A stretch of DNA of 40,627 nucleotides from Porticoccaceae bacterium (GCA_029246925.1 JAQWMF010000054.1:1-40627), one strand, 5' to 3'; counted from the first letter of the stretch, positions 8,826 to 19,358 are shown. Numbers and translations are program-made. Notes: generated by a model from the sequence alone, not told the origin.

Positions 8826-10916
8826 ATGCGCCAGCTAACCCTTCTGACAGTATTTATATCCGCCCTCCTTGTTACTCTTGTATCTTCCAATGCACAAGAG
8901 CTTTCTGATATTACGCCAGAATCACACCATACAAAGCTGTTTCGAGAAATAGTTACACAGCTAGCTACAACGCATTATTCCTCGCAGGCCATTGATGATC
9001 AGCTATCGCAGACCTACCTCAACACCTATATAGATAGATTGGATTCACCCAAGCGCTTTTTCTTAGCCTCAGACATAACAGAATTTCAGAAATGGCAATA
9101 CAAACTAGATGACTTAGCTAAGCGCGGGGATGTCACTGCCGGGTTTTATATCTTTAACCGCCTACGTGAAAGAGCCACCCAGCGCTTACAAAATAACATT
9201 GAGTTATTAGAAAACAAGAAGCATCAATTCGATTTCACGCTTAACGAAGAGATTTTCTTAGATGCGGATGATCGCGAATGGTTTAAGGATTCTAAACAGG
9301 CAGATGATTTTTGGCGCAGAGCTATGAAAGACTCAATGATCCGCCTAATACTTGGCGGTAAAGAGCAACCGGAGGCTCGCAAACTCCTTATTAAGCGCTA
9401 TAAGGCTCTGTTAAATCGCTACACGCAGCGCAACAGCAAGGATGTCTTTCAGCAATATGTGAATGCTTTTGCATCACTCTACGATCCACACTCATCCTAC
9501 TTTACGCCGCGATCTTCAGAGAATTTCCAAATCAATATGTCACTATCCCTTGAAGGAATTGGCGCACAGCTCACTACCGATGATGAATACACCGAAGTAG
9601 TTGATGTGATTACCGGAGGCCCAGCGGATATACAGGGCATTTTAAAGCCCAAAGATAAAATTATCGGTGTTGGGCAAGGTGATGAACAGATTGTCGATGT
9701 TATTGGCTGGCGGATCGATGATGTGGTTGATCTTATTCGCGGTGAAAAAGGCTCTGTAGTGCGCCTGCAAATCGATTCAGGTGGCAGTAGTGAGAACATC
9801 ATCTCAATTGTAAGAGACACGGTTAAACTCGAAGAAAAGTCCGCTCAAAGTAAGATTATCAATATTGAGAATGCAGGCGAAAAATACAAAATCGGGGTTA
9901 TTGAGATCCCAACATTCTATATGGACTTTGAAGCCTATAGAAAACGTGATCCTAACTACAAAAGTACCTCGCGCGATGTTCGCAAGCTGTTAGAAGAACT
10001 TAAACAACAAGCCGTTGACGGTGTGGTGCTGGACCTTAGAAATAATGGTGGTGGCTCATTGTATGAGGCCACTGCCCTCACCGATCTATTTATCGATTAT
10101 GGCCCAGTCGTTCAGATTCGCGACGCCAATAAAAAAATCTATCGCAATCAACGCGCAACGTCTGAGGCTTATTATGATGGGCCGATGATGGTACTTATCA
10201 ATCGTCTTAGCGCCTCTGCCTCCGAGATTTTTGCAGGCGCAATTCAAGACTATGGTCGCGGCCTAATTGTTGGCAGTCAAAGCTATGGCAAGGGAACAGT
10301 TCAAACCATGACTGACCTAAGTAACGGCCTATTGAAGCTGACTGTATCAAAGTTTTACCGCGTTTCTGGTGGAAGCACACAGCACCGCGGCATTATTCCT
10401 GATATCGCTTACCCTTCAATGTTTAACTTTGATGAAATTGGTGAAAGTCACTTAGAAAGTGCCCTTCCATGGGATCAAATTCATCCTGTGCCTCACCAGC
10501 ATTCAGATCAACTTAGTAAGATTATTGCGCCTTTGACCAGTGCCCATAAAAAACGTGCTTACGCTGATGCCAATTTCTCTAGCATGGCTGACCAACTTGC
10601 TCTCACTCAAGAATGGCGAGAAGAAACACGAACCAACCTGAACCTAAAGCAACGCAGAAAGCGCGATAGCAGCTTAGATGAATCTCTGCTCGCTATAGAA
10701 AACAAACGTCGAGTTGATCAAAAGCTTAGACCTTACCTGAATATTAAGGCTTGGGAGGCAGCGCAGGATGAACAAAAAGAAGACGATGCCCCTATAACGG
10801 AGAGTGACCCTATACTCCATGAAACGGGCTTTATACTCAGCGATCAAATTAGATTGTTAACCACTAAAAATACTGTATCGAAAAAAGCCAAAATGGTCGG
10901 TCATATCAATCACTAA
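8826..10916 (+). CDS. prc: Carboxy-terminal processing (tail-specific) protease
   Basis: A periplasmic serine protease of 696 aa that degrades or trims proteins from their C-terminus, including cell-wall hydrolases. It starts with a signal peptide (LTLLTVFISALLVTLVSS, cleavage near SNA). It has a long N-terminal domain, a PDZ domain (about 240-330, around GIGAQLTTDD and GGPADIQGILKPKD) and the catalytic core. The Ser/Lys dyad is visible as S464 in the SASASE motif and K489 in YGKGTVQ, 25 residues apart as in E. coli Prc. The C-terminal tail is rich in Lys/Arg, as in the DUF3340 region. It has its own promoter and a good AAAGGA ribosome-binding site, and is followed closely by xthA. Confidence 0.96.
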   Translation: MRQLTLLTVFISALLVTLVSSNAQELSDITPESHHTKLFREIVTQLATTHYSSQAIDDQLSQTYLNTYIDRLDSPKRFFLASDITEFQKWQYKLDDLAKRGDVTAGFYIFNRLRERATQRLQNNIELLENKKHQFDFTLNEEIFLDADDREWFKDSKQADDFWRRAMKDSMIRLILGGKEQPEARKLLIKRYKALLNRYTQRNSKDVFQQYVNAFASLYDPHSSYFTPRSSENFQINMSLSLEGIGAQLTTDDEYTEVVDVITGGPADIQGILKPKDKIIGVGQGDEQIVDVIGWRIDDVVDLIRGEKGSVVRLQIDSGGSSENIISIVRDTVKLEEKSAQSKIINIENAGEKYKIGVIEIPTFYMDFEAYRKRDPNYKSTSRDVRKLLEELKQQAVDGVVLDLRNNGGGSLYEATALTDLFIDYGPVVQIRDANKKIYRNQRATSEAYYDGPMMVLINRLSASASEIFAGAIQDYGRGLIVGSQSYGKGTVQTMTDLSNGLLKLTVSKFYRVSGGSTQHRGIIPDIAYPSMFNFDEIGESHLESALPWDQIHPVPHQHSDQLSKIIAPLTSAHKKRAYADANFSSMADQLALTQEWREETRTNLNLKQRRKRDSSLDESLLAIENKRRVDQKLRPYLNIKAWEAAQDEQKEDDAPITESDPILHETGFILSDQIRLLTTKNTVSKKAKMVGHINH

Positions 10917-10927
10917 TTCGAATAATT

Positions 10928-11749
10928 ATGAGTCAAAATATAAAATTAATATCTTTTAATGTCAATGGGTTGCGGGCTAGACTTAATCAATTAAATACGA
11001 TTATAAACCAGCATCAGCCAGATATTATTGGCCTTCAGGAAACCAAGGTTTCAAATGAAGAATTTCCATTTTCTGATATAGAAGCACTAGGATATAAGGC
11101 CAGCATTCACGGTCAAAAAGGCCACTATGGCGTTGCATTTTTAACCAAAATTACCCCATCAAATATTCAGTGCGGCTTTCCAACCGACTCTGAAGATAGT
11201 CAACGTCGAATGATCCACGCTCAATTTGACGTCAATGGTCACATACTTCATCTTATCAATTGTTATTTCCCACAGGGCGAAGGTCGTGCTCATCCTACCA
11301 AATTTCCTGCAAAGCAAAAATTCTACGCTGATCTTTTAGAGTATCTAGATACCAACTTTAGTGCAGATGATGCGGTGGTTGTCATGGGTGATATGAATGT
11401 GGCCCATAAAGATGCTGATGTGGGCATTAAACCGGAAAATGCTAAACGCTGGCTTAAAACTGGAAAAAGTGCCTTTCTGCCAGAGGAAAGAGAATGGCTT
11501 CAAGCTCTTCTAAACTGGGGTCTTATAGATAGCTATAGGGCAGATAACCCTGAAAATGAAACCTATAGCTGGTTTGACTATCGCAGTAAAGGATTTGATC
11601 AGGAGCCTAAAAGAGGGCTTAGAATAGACCTCTTACTCGCCTCGCCCGCCGCCATGGCGCTGCGCACTGATACAGGAATCGATCTCGAAGCAAGAGGCCA
11701 TGAAAAGCCCTCAGACCACTGCCCTATTTGGATTGATTTACTGCTGTAG
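10928..11749 (+). CDS. xthA: Exodeoxyribonuclease III / AP endonuclease
   Basis: A cytoplasmic base-excision-repair enzyme with AP endonuclease and 3' phosphatase/exonuclease activity, 273 aa. It is an EEP-superfamily fold with NVNGLRAR, a metal-binding Glu in GLQETK near residue 37, GDMNVAHKDADVG with the catalytic Asp-Asn pair, SWFDYRSKGF, GLRIDLLLAS, and the final active-site His in the SDHCPIW motif. It begins 11 bases after prc, so it is probably read from the prc promoter. It is convergent with etfA. Confidence 0.96.
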   Translation: MSQNIKLISFNVNGLRARLNQLNTIINQHQPDIIGLQETKVSNEEFPFSDIEALGYKASIHGQKGHYGVAFLTKITPSNIQCGFPTDSEDSQRRMIHAQFDVNGHILHLINCYFPQGEGRAHPTKFPAKQKFYADLLEYLDTNFSADDAVVVMGDMNVAHKDADVGIKPENAKRWLKTGKSAFLPEEREWLQALLNWGLIDSYRADNPENETYSWFDYRSKGFDQEPKRGLRIDLLLASPAAMALRTDTGIDLEARGHEKPSDHCPIWIDLLL

Positions 11750-11764
11750 TGCTAATAATTAGCA
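11750..11764. terminator. Short hairpin between convergent xthA and etfA
   Basis: TGCTAAT A ATTAGCA is a perfect 7-base inverted repeat directly after the xthA stop and just before the etfA end. It is short, with only a one-base centre, so it is a weak terminator candidate at best. Confidence 0.3.
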
Positions 11765-11775
11765 GCATAAGGTTT

Positions 11776-12708
11776 TCAGGAGAGCTTAGACTCTAACTCA
11801 GGTAGAGCGGTAAATAAATCTGCGACCAACCCATAATCTGCAACAGAGAAAATGGGTGCATCTTCATCCTTATTGATAGCAACAATGACTTTACTGTCTT
11901 TCATCCCTGCCAAATGCTGAATTGCACCAGAAATACCCACCGCAATATACAGGTCTGGAGCAACAATTTTACCGGTTTGTCCTACCTGCATATCATTGGG
12001 AACAAAATCAGCATCTACCGCCGCTCTGGATGCACCAACCGCTGCACCGAGTTTATCGGCTATCCTGTAAAGCAAATCAAAGTTATCGCCACTAGCCATG
12101 CCGCGACCACCAGAAATAATGATATTGGCTGCGGTTAATTCTGGACGATCCGATTGCGCCAGCTGCTCATCAATAAAACTGGAGACTGCCATATCATGAG
12201 TCTGATCGAGTGCCTCAATACTGGCAGATCCGCCCTCTTCTACAGGCGCATCAAAGGCTGTACCGCGAACTGTAATTACTTTAATAGCATCCATAGATTG
12301 GACGGTGGCGATTAAATTACCGGCATAAATTGGACGCTTAAAGGTATCTTCACTAACTACCGCACAAATATCTGACATTGCCTGAACATCGAGCAACGCA
12401 GCCACTCGAGGCATAATATTTTTAGCCGTAGTCGTTGCTGTCGCTAGAATATGGGTATAGCCCTGAGCTATATCTGCAATTAAAGGCGCCATATTTTCCG
12501 CAAGAAAATGCGCATAAACTTCATTATCTGCAATAAGCACCTTATTCACATTAGGGATCTTTGATGCTTGAGCTACCACCGACTGACAGTCATTCCCAGC
12601 AATGAGAAAGTCAACGGTCTCCCCTAGCTGGAATGCGGCTGACAGCGCGCTGAGGGTGGTTGGATTCAATTGCTGATTATTATGCTCAGCGACAACTAGA
12701 ATACTCAT
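11776..12708 (-). CDS. etfA: Electron transfer flavoprotein alpha subunit
   Basis: The FAD-carrying subunit of the cytoplasmic ETF heterodimer, which takes electrons from acyl-CoA and other dehydrogenases. At 310 aa it is the usual length. The C-terminal FAD domain (about 190-310) shows the family signature: [54 protein letters not shown] and [12 protein letters not shown]. The ATG overlaps the etfB stop by four bases (ATGA), so the two are coupled and made in equal amounts. The reductase partner, ETF-ubiquinone oxidoreductase, is encoded divergently just beyond etfB. Confidence 0.97.
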   Translation of the reverse strand: MSILVVAEHNNQQLNPTTLSALSAAFQLGETVDFLIAGNDCQSVVAQASKIPNVNKVLIADNEVYAHFLAENMAPLIADIAQGYTHILATATTTAKNIMPRVAALLDVQAMSDICAVVSEDTFKRPIYAGNLIATVQSMDAIKVITVRGTAFDAPVEEGGSASIEALDQTHDMAVSSFIDEQLAQSDRPELTAANIIISGGRGMASGDNFDLLYRIADKLGAAVGASRAAVDADFVPNDMQVGQTGKIVAPDLYIAVGISGAIQHLAGMKDSKVIVAINKDEDAPIFSVADYGLVADLFTALPELESKLS

Positions 12709-13457
12709 GAGATCACCTTTGCTTCATTTTTTAGCTTATCCACTAACTGGGCCACATCATTAACCATTATCCCCGCCTGACGCTGAGCTGGAGGCTCTAC
12801 ACCAAGAAGCACAGTCCTAGCCGCTACATCAACGCCCAGCTCCTTAGCGGTAACTGTAGCTAGAGGCTTTTGCTTTGATTTCATTATATTGGGTAAAGAG
12901 GCATAACGAGGCTCATTAAGACGCAAATCAGTAGTTACAACGGCGGGCAAGGCCAATTTAAGTGTTTGAAGACCGCCATCAATTTCGCGAGTAACGGCTA
13001 TCTTGCCGTCTTCAACAGCCACCTCAGACGCAAAGGTCCCCTGCGCACAACCCAGTAAACTGGCCAACATTTGACCCGTTTGATTGTTATCACCGTCAAT
13101 TGCTTGCTTGCCCATTAAGATAAGATCGGGGTTCTCGTTATCACACACCGCCTTAAGACACTTAGCCACCGCTAGCGGCTCTATGCTTTGCTCTGTTTCG
13201 ACTAAAATAGACCGATCCGCCCCAAGAGCGAGTGATGTACGAAGCTGCTCTTGCGCCTGTGCGCTACCAATAGTAACGGTAATTATTTCACTGACTAACC
13301 CTTTTTCTTTTAGCCGAACAGCTTCTTCAACTGCGATCTCACAAAAAGGATTCATAGACATTTTTACATTTGCCAGGTCAACATCAGAATGATCTGCGTT
13401 GGCTCGCACCTTTACGTTGTAATCAACCACTCTCTTGATCGCCACTAATACTTTCAT
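12705..13457 (-). CDS. etfB: Electron transfer flavoprotein beta subunit
   Basis: The AMP-binding structural partner of EtfA, 250 aa. It begins [17 protein letters not shown] and shows [19 protein letters not shown], a typical EtfB stretch, then [17 protein letters not shown] and the recognition-loop region [19 protein letters not shown], which docks client dehydrogenases. It is first in the etfBA pair. The promoter must lie in the 237-base gap shared with the divergent ETF-QO gene. I cannot pick it out with confidence. Confidence 0.97.
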   Translation of the reverse strand: MKVLVAIKRVVDYNVKVRANADHSDVDLANVKMSMNPFCEIAVEEAVRLKEKGLVSEIITVTIGSAQAQEQLRTSLALGADRSILVETEQSIEPLAVAKCLKAVCDNENPDLILMGKQAIDGDNNQTGQMLASLLGCAQGTFASEVAVEDGKIAVTREIDGGLQTLKLALPAVVTTDLRLNEPRYASLPNIMKSKQKPLATVTAKELGVDVAARTVLLGVEPPAQRQAGIMVNDVAQLVDKLKNEAKVIS

Positions 13458-13694
13458 TAGAACTCCATTTTAAATATCTTCACGACAGCCTTCCTAAAAA
13501 ATCAACCAATAGGCTTTTATGTAAGTTTAGTTTGCACAAGGATTGGCTATAAATCAAACAACTAGCGGCTTCATTGCGACCCATCAGTCACATTAATAAA
13601 GCACTCAAAGGTGGCAATTGTGGGTAATTTTATACATTGTAGGCATGTGCTAAAAAGTATTTAATAGACCTGAATCATAACAAGGGGCATAACT

Positions 13695-15335
13695 TTGACT
13701 CGTGAATCGATGGAATACGATGTGGTAATTGTGGGTGCTGGCCCCGCCGGCCTTTCTGCTGCCTGTAGACTCAAGCAGTTAAATCCTGAATATTCTGTAT
13801 GCGTGGTCGAAAAAGGCTCTGACGTTGGGGCGCATATTTTATCTGGGGCCGTTTTTGAGCCCACTGCTCTCAATGAACTTATACCCGATTGGCGATCAAA
13901 GTCAGCCCCTGTTACAACCGAGGTAACTGACGATCATATTATGCTTTTAACCAACAGCCATAAACAGATCAAAGTGCCCGCTATATTTGCCCCTAAAACC
14001 ATGAAAAATCATGGTAACTACATTATTAGTCTCGGTAAATTTTGTCGCTGGCTTGCTACACAGGCGGAAAATTTGGGTGTAGATATTTTTCCTGGCTTCT
14101 CTGCTGCTGAAATTTTATATAACCAAGAAAACCAAGTATACGGTATAGCCACTGGCGATATGGGCTTAAGTCGTTCAGGCGATAAGAAAGATACTTACAT
14201 GCAAGGCATGGAATTACATGCAAAATACACCCTATTCGCAGAGGGCTGTCGCGGTCATTTGGGCAAGCAACTGATTGCAAAATATAATCTTGATAAGGGT
14301 AAAGACCCACAGCATTACGGTATTGGTATAAAAGAATTATGGAAAATACCGGCTGAACAACATCAATCAGGGCTCGTTGTCCACACCGCTGGATGGCCTC
14401 TCAATGAAAGCCATACTCTAGGTGGCGGTTTTCTTTATCACTTAGAAGACAATCAGGTAGCCGTTGGCCTTATTACCAACCTCTCCTACAGTAACCCACA
14501 CCTTAGCCCCTATGATGAATTTCAACGCTATAAGCACCATCCTACAATCAAAAAACATTTAGCAGGCGGAGAACGTGTTACCTATGGTGCTAGAGCTATT
14601 ACAAAGGGTGGACTTCAGTCTCAACCGAAAATGTCGTTTCCGGGCGGCCTATTGATTGGCGATGATGCTGGGACCTTAAATTTTGCCAAAATTAAAGGCA
14701 GTCATACGGCAATGAAATCAGGTATGGTTGCTGCTGAATCAGTGGCTAAGGCACTCGCCAATAAACAAGCACTTACAGAAATTGCCGAATTTTCTGAAAA
14801 TTACGAAAAATCATGGGCCTATAAAGAATTACACCAGCAAAGAAACTTTGGCCCAGCCCAACATAAATTTGGTTATCTGTTAGGATCAGCCTATGCGTTT
14901 GTTGATATCAATATCTTTAATGGACTACTACCCTGGACCCTAAGCGATACCGTAGCTGACCATGAAACCATGCAAACTGCAGATGAATGCAACACCATCA
15001 TCTATCCAAAATATGATGGTATATTGAGCTTTGATAAGCCTTCGTCGGTATTTTTATCCAACACCAATCACGAAGAGGATCAGCCCTGTCATCTACAACT
15101 TAAGGATCCTGATTTACCTATTAACAACAACTTGCCAGTTTATAACGAAGCAGCACAGCGCTATTGCCCTGCTGGCGTATATGAAGTGGTTGCTGATTCA
15201 GACAGTAGTTCAAAATTTCAAATTAATGCACAAAACTGTGTTCACTGTAAAACCTGTGATATCAAAGAACCCAGCCAAAATATAAACTGGGTGTCCCCTG
15301 AGGGTGCGGGCGGACCAAATTACCCCAATATGTAG
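13695..15335 (+). CDS. Electron transfer flavoprotein-ubiquinone oxidoreductase
   Basis: Membrane-associated ETF dehydrogenase, 546 aa, passing electrons from reduced ETF to ubiquinone. It has the FAD-binding GAGPAGLSAACRLKQL near residue 14, an internal GGGFLYHLEDNQVAVGL, and LLIGDDAGTLNFAKIKGSH for the second FAD contact. The C-terminal 4Fe-4S segment carries NCVHCKTCDIKEP and ends GAGGPNYPNM, the family ending. A TTG start at 13695 is chosen because AAGGGG lies about eight bases upstream. The ATG at 13710 would leave that site too far away. The divergent etfBA pair encodes its electron donor. The downstream DUF1285 gene is convergent with only seven bases between the stops. Confidence 0.96.
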   Translation: MTRESMEYDVVIVGAGPAGLSAACRLKQLNPEYSVCVVEKGSDVGAHILSGAVFEPTALNELIPDWRSKSAPVTTEVTDDHIMLLTNSHKQIKVPAIFAPKTMKNHGNYIISLGKFCRWLATQAENLGVDIFPGFSAAEILYNQENQVYGIATGDMGLSRSGDKKDTYMQGMELHAKYTLFAEGCRGHLGKQLIAKYNLDKGKDPQHYGIGIKELWKIPAEQHQSGLVVHTAGWPLNESHTLGGGFLYHLEDNQVAVGLITNLSYSNPHLSPYDEFQRYKHHPTIKKHLAGGERVTYGARAITKGGLQSQPKMSFPGGLLIGDDAGTLNFAKIKGSHTAMKSGMVAAESVAKALANKQALTEIAEFSENYEKSWAYKELHQQRNFGPAQHKFGYLLGSAYAFVDINIFNGLLPWTLSDTVADHETMQTADECNTIIYPKYDGILSFDKPSSVFLSNTNHEEDQPCHLQLKDPDLPINNNLPVYNEAAQRYCPAGVYEVVADSDSSSKFQINAQNCVHCKTCDIKEPSQNINWVSPEGAGGPNYPNM

Positions 15336-15342
15336 CTAATGA

Positions 15343-15918
15343 CTACGCTTGAAAATCACCCAGTGAAAACTGACAACCCAAGCTATCAAGGATCAATTCG
15401 CTTTTGCCGTTGGCTAGGGGTTGTTCACGACCCCAATCTACAAGCTGATAATAAACCGTGCGGCTTACTAAAGCATTGAGATTATGTCTAACAGTTACCA
15501 TAGGAAGTGCGACACCCTCAGTTTTACGCATAATTAAAGGGTGATCCTTACCTAGCAAAATTTGATCATCCGTAGCTGTGGACAACGAAATGACTTGAAT
15601 GCCATCTCTAGAGATTCGCTTGGTTTCAATGATATAAAACGGGGCAATATCTACCTGAATTTGCCATTTTTCATTGGGAGTCACTAAATAATAATTGCCT
15701 TCTTCAACCTTTAATATTGAGGAAAAAAGCTTAACTATTGCCGGCTTTTTAATTTCACTTGATTCATGAAGCCACCTACCCTCTCTATCGATACGTAGGT
15801 CCATATCGCCCGATTTTTCAGGGTGCCATAGATGAACTGGAGGTAATTTCCCCGAATGCTGACTGGTTTTTTTAATGAGATCAGCAAATAATTGTTCTAA
15901 GCTGATCAAGGGCCTCAC
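15343..15918 (-). CDS. DUF1285-family protein
   Basis: A 191-aa soluble protein without signal peptide or membrane segments, of unknown function. The DUF1285 character is seen in PPVHLWHPEKSGDMDLRID, then DREGRWLHESSEIKKPAIVKLFSSIL and LVTPNEKWQIQVDIAPF. A GTG start at 15918 overlaps the stop of the upstream TetR gene (GTGA), so it is translated with that regulator. As I recall it, the same TetR-DUF1285 pair neighbours tatD in Pseudomonas, which supports an old functional link. I cannot assign a reaction. Confidence 0.85.
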   Translation of the reverse strand: MRPLISLEQLFADLIKKTSQHSGKLPPVHLWHPEKSGDMDLRIDREGRWLHESSEIKKPAIVKLFSSILKVEEGNYYLVTPNEKWQIQVDIAPFYIIETKRISRDGIQVISLSTATDDQILLGKDHPLIMRKTEGVALPMVTVRHNLNALVSRTVYYQLVDWGREQPLANGKSELILDSLGCQFSLGDFQA

Positions 15919-16601
15919 TTGGATTTACTTTTTTTACTTGAGGAACCGTCATCAGCGTGATATTGACCTTGGTTGCCCATAGTAACGCCAATATTGGCAA
16001 TAAACTCCATTAGCTCTGTAGTATCGGTTCTGTAATTCCACGTTTTATTAAAGCATAGCTCAACAGCACCCTGAGCCAGAGCCCAGCACGCGAGATAATG
16101 AAAATGGGGGGGGACATCTTCAAGGACACCGCGATCAATCAACTTGCTAGTTAAACCTGTGAGTGCATCCTCATTGGATCGACGAAGCTGGTATAACTCT
16201 TCAACTTGACAAGCAACATCATCAGATTCAATCAATCGATCTTCTAGCTGCTCAACAAGCCTATCGAGTTTTGGATTTTCTAATCGAGCTTGAAAATAAG
16301 ACTTTGCAGCAGCACCAGAATCACCCGCTTCGGCGCGATTAATACCCTCTGTTAAGCTTTTGGTAATATTGCGCTCATAGTCCAAAATTATTCTGATCAA
16401 AATTTCGTTTTTAGTGAGAAAATGCTTATACACAGTCCCCTTGCCGATCGCCGCACGACCGGCGATTTTAGATACCGTTATACGATCAATGCTTTCTTCT
16501 AAAAATAGCTCTATGGCAGCGTCGATAATTCTCTGCTCTCGCGCCAGAAAAAGTTTCTTTTTCTCACGTATTCGATCAGCACTGGAACTATTATTTTGCA
16601 T
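15915..16601 (-). CDS. TetR/AcrR-family transcriptional regulator
   Basis: A 228-aa regulator with an N-terminal helix-turn-helix: RIIDAAIELFLEES, then ITVSKIAGRAAIGKGTVYKHF, the classic TetR recognition helix, around residues 22-65. The C-terminal half is helical with a distinct tail rich in Ser and Lys (GSSSKKSKSK). It lies 24 bases after thrH and overlaps the DUF1285 gene by four bases, so thrH-tetR-DUF1285 may be one transcript. The ligand and targets are unknown. The pairing with DUF1285 rather than an efflux gene suggests a housekeeping rather than a drug-response regulator, but this is inference. Confidence 0.9.
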   Translation of the reverse strand: MQNNSSSADRIREKKKLFLAREQRIIDAAIELFLEESIDRITVSKIAGRAAIGKGTVYKHFLTKNEILIRIILDYERNITKSLTEGINRAEAGDSGAAAKSYFQARLENPKLDRLVEQLEDRLIESDDVACQVEELYQLRRSNEDALTGLTSKLIDRGVLEDVPPHFHYLACWALAQGAVELCFNKTWNYRTDTTELMEFIANIGVTMGNQGQYHADDGSSSKKSKSK

Positions 16602-16625
16602 TAGATTAGGCCGGAAAAAACATAG

Positions 16626-17243
16626 TTATAGAGTGAGAGCGCGATTGCTGGCACGAATAAATTCTCGCTTTAGGTCAGCAAATGTCTGAACCGCTGGAAA
16701 CTGCGGAAACTCATTAATCACATTGTCAGGTGCATGGAATAAAATACCCGCATCAGCCTCTGCCAACATAGTGGTATCGTTATATGAGTCACCTGCTGCA
16801 ATGGTTCTGTAGTACATACTTTTGAAACCAACAATAGCCTGACGCTTTGGGTTCGCTTGACGAAGTCGGTAATTCACGACATTGCCACTATCGTCAGTTT
16901 CTAGCTTATGGCACAACAGTGTCGGATAGCCCAACTGTTTCATCAATGGGCTGGCAAATTCGTAAAACGTATCTGAAAGAATCACCACTTGGAAGCGCTC
17001 GCGTAGCCAGTTTACAAAATCAGCCGCACCCTCTAGAGGTGATAAGGTTGCAATAACCTCTTGGATTTCATTTAAACCCAGTTTATGTTGACGTAAAAGA
17101 TCTAGACGATACTGCATTAGCACATCATAATCCGGTTCATCTCTGGTTGTTTTCTTAAGCTCTTCAATACCAGTTTTTTCGGCAAACGCTATCCAAATTT
17201 CTGGAACTAATACACCTTCAAGATCTAAACAAGCAATTTCCAC
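16626..17243 (-). CDS. thrH: Bifunctional phosphoserine phosphatase / homoserine phosphotransferase ThrH
   Basis: A HAD-superfamily enzyme of 205 aa. In Pseudomonas, ThrH dephosphorylates phosphoserine and can pass the phosphate to homoserine. It has the nucleophile motif CLDLEGVLVPE near residue 7 (the DLEG form typical of ThrH rather than the DxDGT of SerB), VVILSDTFYEF with the phosphate-binding Ser, and AAGDSYNDTTML with the acidic metal ligands. A GTG start at 17243 is supported by GAGGAT six bases upstream. It is divergent from cysH with 220 bases between. A thrH-cysH-cysB neighbourhood also occurs in Pseudomonas, as I recall it, linking serine supply to cysteine synthesis. Confidence 0.95.
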   Translation of the reverse strand: MEIACLDLEGVLVPEIWIAFAEKTGIEELKKTTRDEPDYDVLMQYRLDLLRQHKLGLNEIQEVIATLSPLEGAADFVNWLRERFQVVILSDTFYEFASPLMKQLGYPTLLCHKLETDDSGNVVNYRLRQANPKRQAIVGFKSMYYRTIAAGDSYNDTTMLAEADAGILFHAPDNVINEFPQFPAVQTFADLKREFIRASNRALTL

Positions 17244-17381
17244 AACAAATCCTCAAAAAAGTAAGTGAGTACTCTACTTAAAATATATTTTACCTGCAAT
17301 GAACCATTGCAAATCATTCAACTATATTAAGATCCTACGACATAACGCTTAGATGTTCTATCGATTGATCGAGGTTTTTGA

Positions 17382-17387
17382 TATAAT
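17382..17387 (+). promoter_or_regulatory. cysH: -10 box, probable cysH promoter
   Basis: A perfect TATAAT sits 77 bases before the cysH ATG. No good -35 box lies 16-18 bases upstream. A poor -35 is usual for promoters that need an activator such as CysB. Activation by CysB is inference. Confidence 0.45.
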
Positions 17388-17408
17388 TTTGCTCTAAGCC
17401 AAAATCGT

Positions 17409-17429
17409 TTTCGGAAGAATTTTCCGAAA
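17409..17429 (+). promoter_or_regulatory. Inverted repeat in the cysH leader
   Basis: TTTCGGAA (17409-17416) and TTCCGAAA (17422-17429) are perfect 8-base arms with a five-base centre. It would fall about 15 bases into the transcript from the -10 box at 17382. It may be an operator or an RNA hairpin affecting translation of cysH. It has no U-tract strong enough for a plain terminator. Confidence 0.4.
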
Positions 17430-17463
17430 TTAAAATTTCAGTCACTTAAAGCCCACAATAACT

Positions 17464-18195
17464 ATGAATGATACAATTAATATTACAGATATAGAAAGCG
17501 AGCTAGCCTCTAAAGCACCTCAACAAATATTACGTTATGCATTAGAAAACCACAATAATATTGCGGTATCTTTTAGTGGTGCTGAAGATGTTGTTTTAAT
17601 CGATATGGCGCACAAAATTCGCTCTGATATCAAAGTGTTCTCTCTAGACACGGGTAGACTACATTCAGAAACCTATAAGTTTATCGATCGTGTGCGCGAT
17701 CATTACAATATTGATATCGATATCATCATGCCTGAAAACGATAAGGTTGAAGCTTTAGTTAAAGAAAAAGGTTTATTTAGTTTTTACAAAGATGATCACA
17801 AGGAATGCTGTGGTATTAGAAAAATATCGCCTCTACGTCGTCACCTATTAACCCTAGATGCATGGGTTACCGGTCAACGTAAAGATCAAAGTCCAGGCAC
17901 AAGAGCTAATGTACCGGTTATCCAAGACGATAAATTTTTTGCCAAAGAAGGCAGCGTTTTAACCAAGTTTAACCCCCTATCTAACTGGTCATCTCAACAA
18001 GTTTGGGACTATATACGAGCTTTTGAAGTTCCTTATAATGAACTTCATGATCGCGGCTTTGTCAGCATTGGTTGTGAGCCCTGCACCCGCCCAACAGGAC
18101 CAGGGCAACATGAGCGTGAAGGTCGCTGGTGGTGGGAAGAAGCGACGAAAAAAGAATGTGGCTTACACGCAGTAAATATTCAATCAGAAAGTTAA
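17464..18195 (+). CDS. cysH: Assimilatory adenylyl-sulfate (APS) reductase, iron-sulfur type
   Basis: Reduces activated sulfate to sulfite in cysteine synthesis. The 243-aa protein has a P-loop-like [10 protein letters not shown] near residue 36, [10 protein letters not shown], and a CC pair (C115, C116, in KECCGIRK). It then has [13 protein letters not shown], a second CxxC pair (C204, C207, in GCEPCTRP), and the C-terminal catalytic Cys (C232, in ECGLH). The two Cys pairs bind a 4Fe-4S cluster and mark the APS-using type rather than the cluster-free PAPS reductase of E. coli, so no cysC-type kinase is needed for this step. No clear ribosome-binding site is seen. The divergent cysB-side location and CysG upstream complete the pathway context. 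Confidence 0.95.
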   Translation: MNDTINITDIESELASKAPQQILRYALENHNNIAVSFSGAEDVVLIDMAHKIRSDIKVFSLDTGRLHSETYKFIDRVRDHYNIDIDIIMPENDKVEALVKEKGLFSFYKDDHKECCGIRKISPLRRHLLTLDAWVTGQRKDQSPGTRANVPVIQDDKFFAKEGSVLTKFNPLSNWSSQQVWDYIRAFEVPYNELHDRGFVSIGCEPCTRPTGPGQHEREGRWWWEEATKKECGLHAVNIQSES

Positions 18196-18207
18196 TCTGC
18201 AGCTAAA

Positions 18208-18231
18208 ATCTAGCGGCTGTTGCCGCTAGAT
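18208..18231. terminator. Bidirectional terminator between convergent cysH and cysB
   Basis: ATCTAGCGGC (18208-18217) pairs with GCCGCTAGAT (18222-18231) around a TGTT loop. A TTTT run follows on the plus strand and an AAAA run (18205-18208) serves the minus strand. It sits between the two stop codons. Confidence 0.85.
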
Positions 18232-18249
18232 CTTTTAGACCATCATAGA

Positions 18250-19224
<975 letters not shown>

Positions 19225-19358
19225 CTATATACACCTCTGATCAACAAAAAAATTTAATTTGTTATTCGTTTAAGCTATAAAACTATATAATTTTATTCTT
19301 TCTTTGAATACTTGCCAATTGTTAAAGTAGCGGCAACTCTAAATAAGTCTGTTTTTTG

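Noticed and set aside
9497-9820. 107-codon minus-strand frame inside prc
   Set aside because: Lies wholly within the PDZ-coding part of prc and has a low-complexity Ser/Pro/Ile composition typical of antisense shadows.
13084-13392. 102-codon plus-strand frame over etfB
   Set aside because: Antisense to a clearly real EtfB; Ser-rich composition and no start signals.
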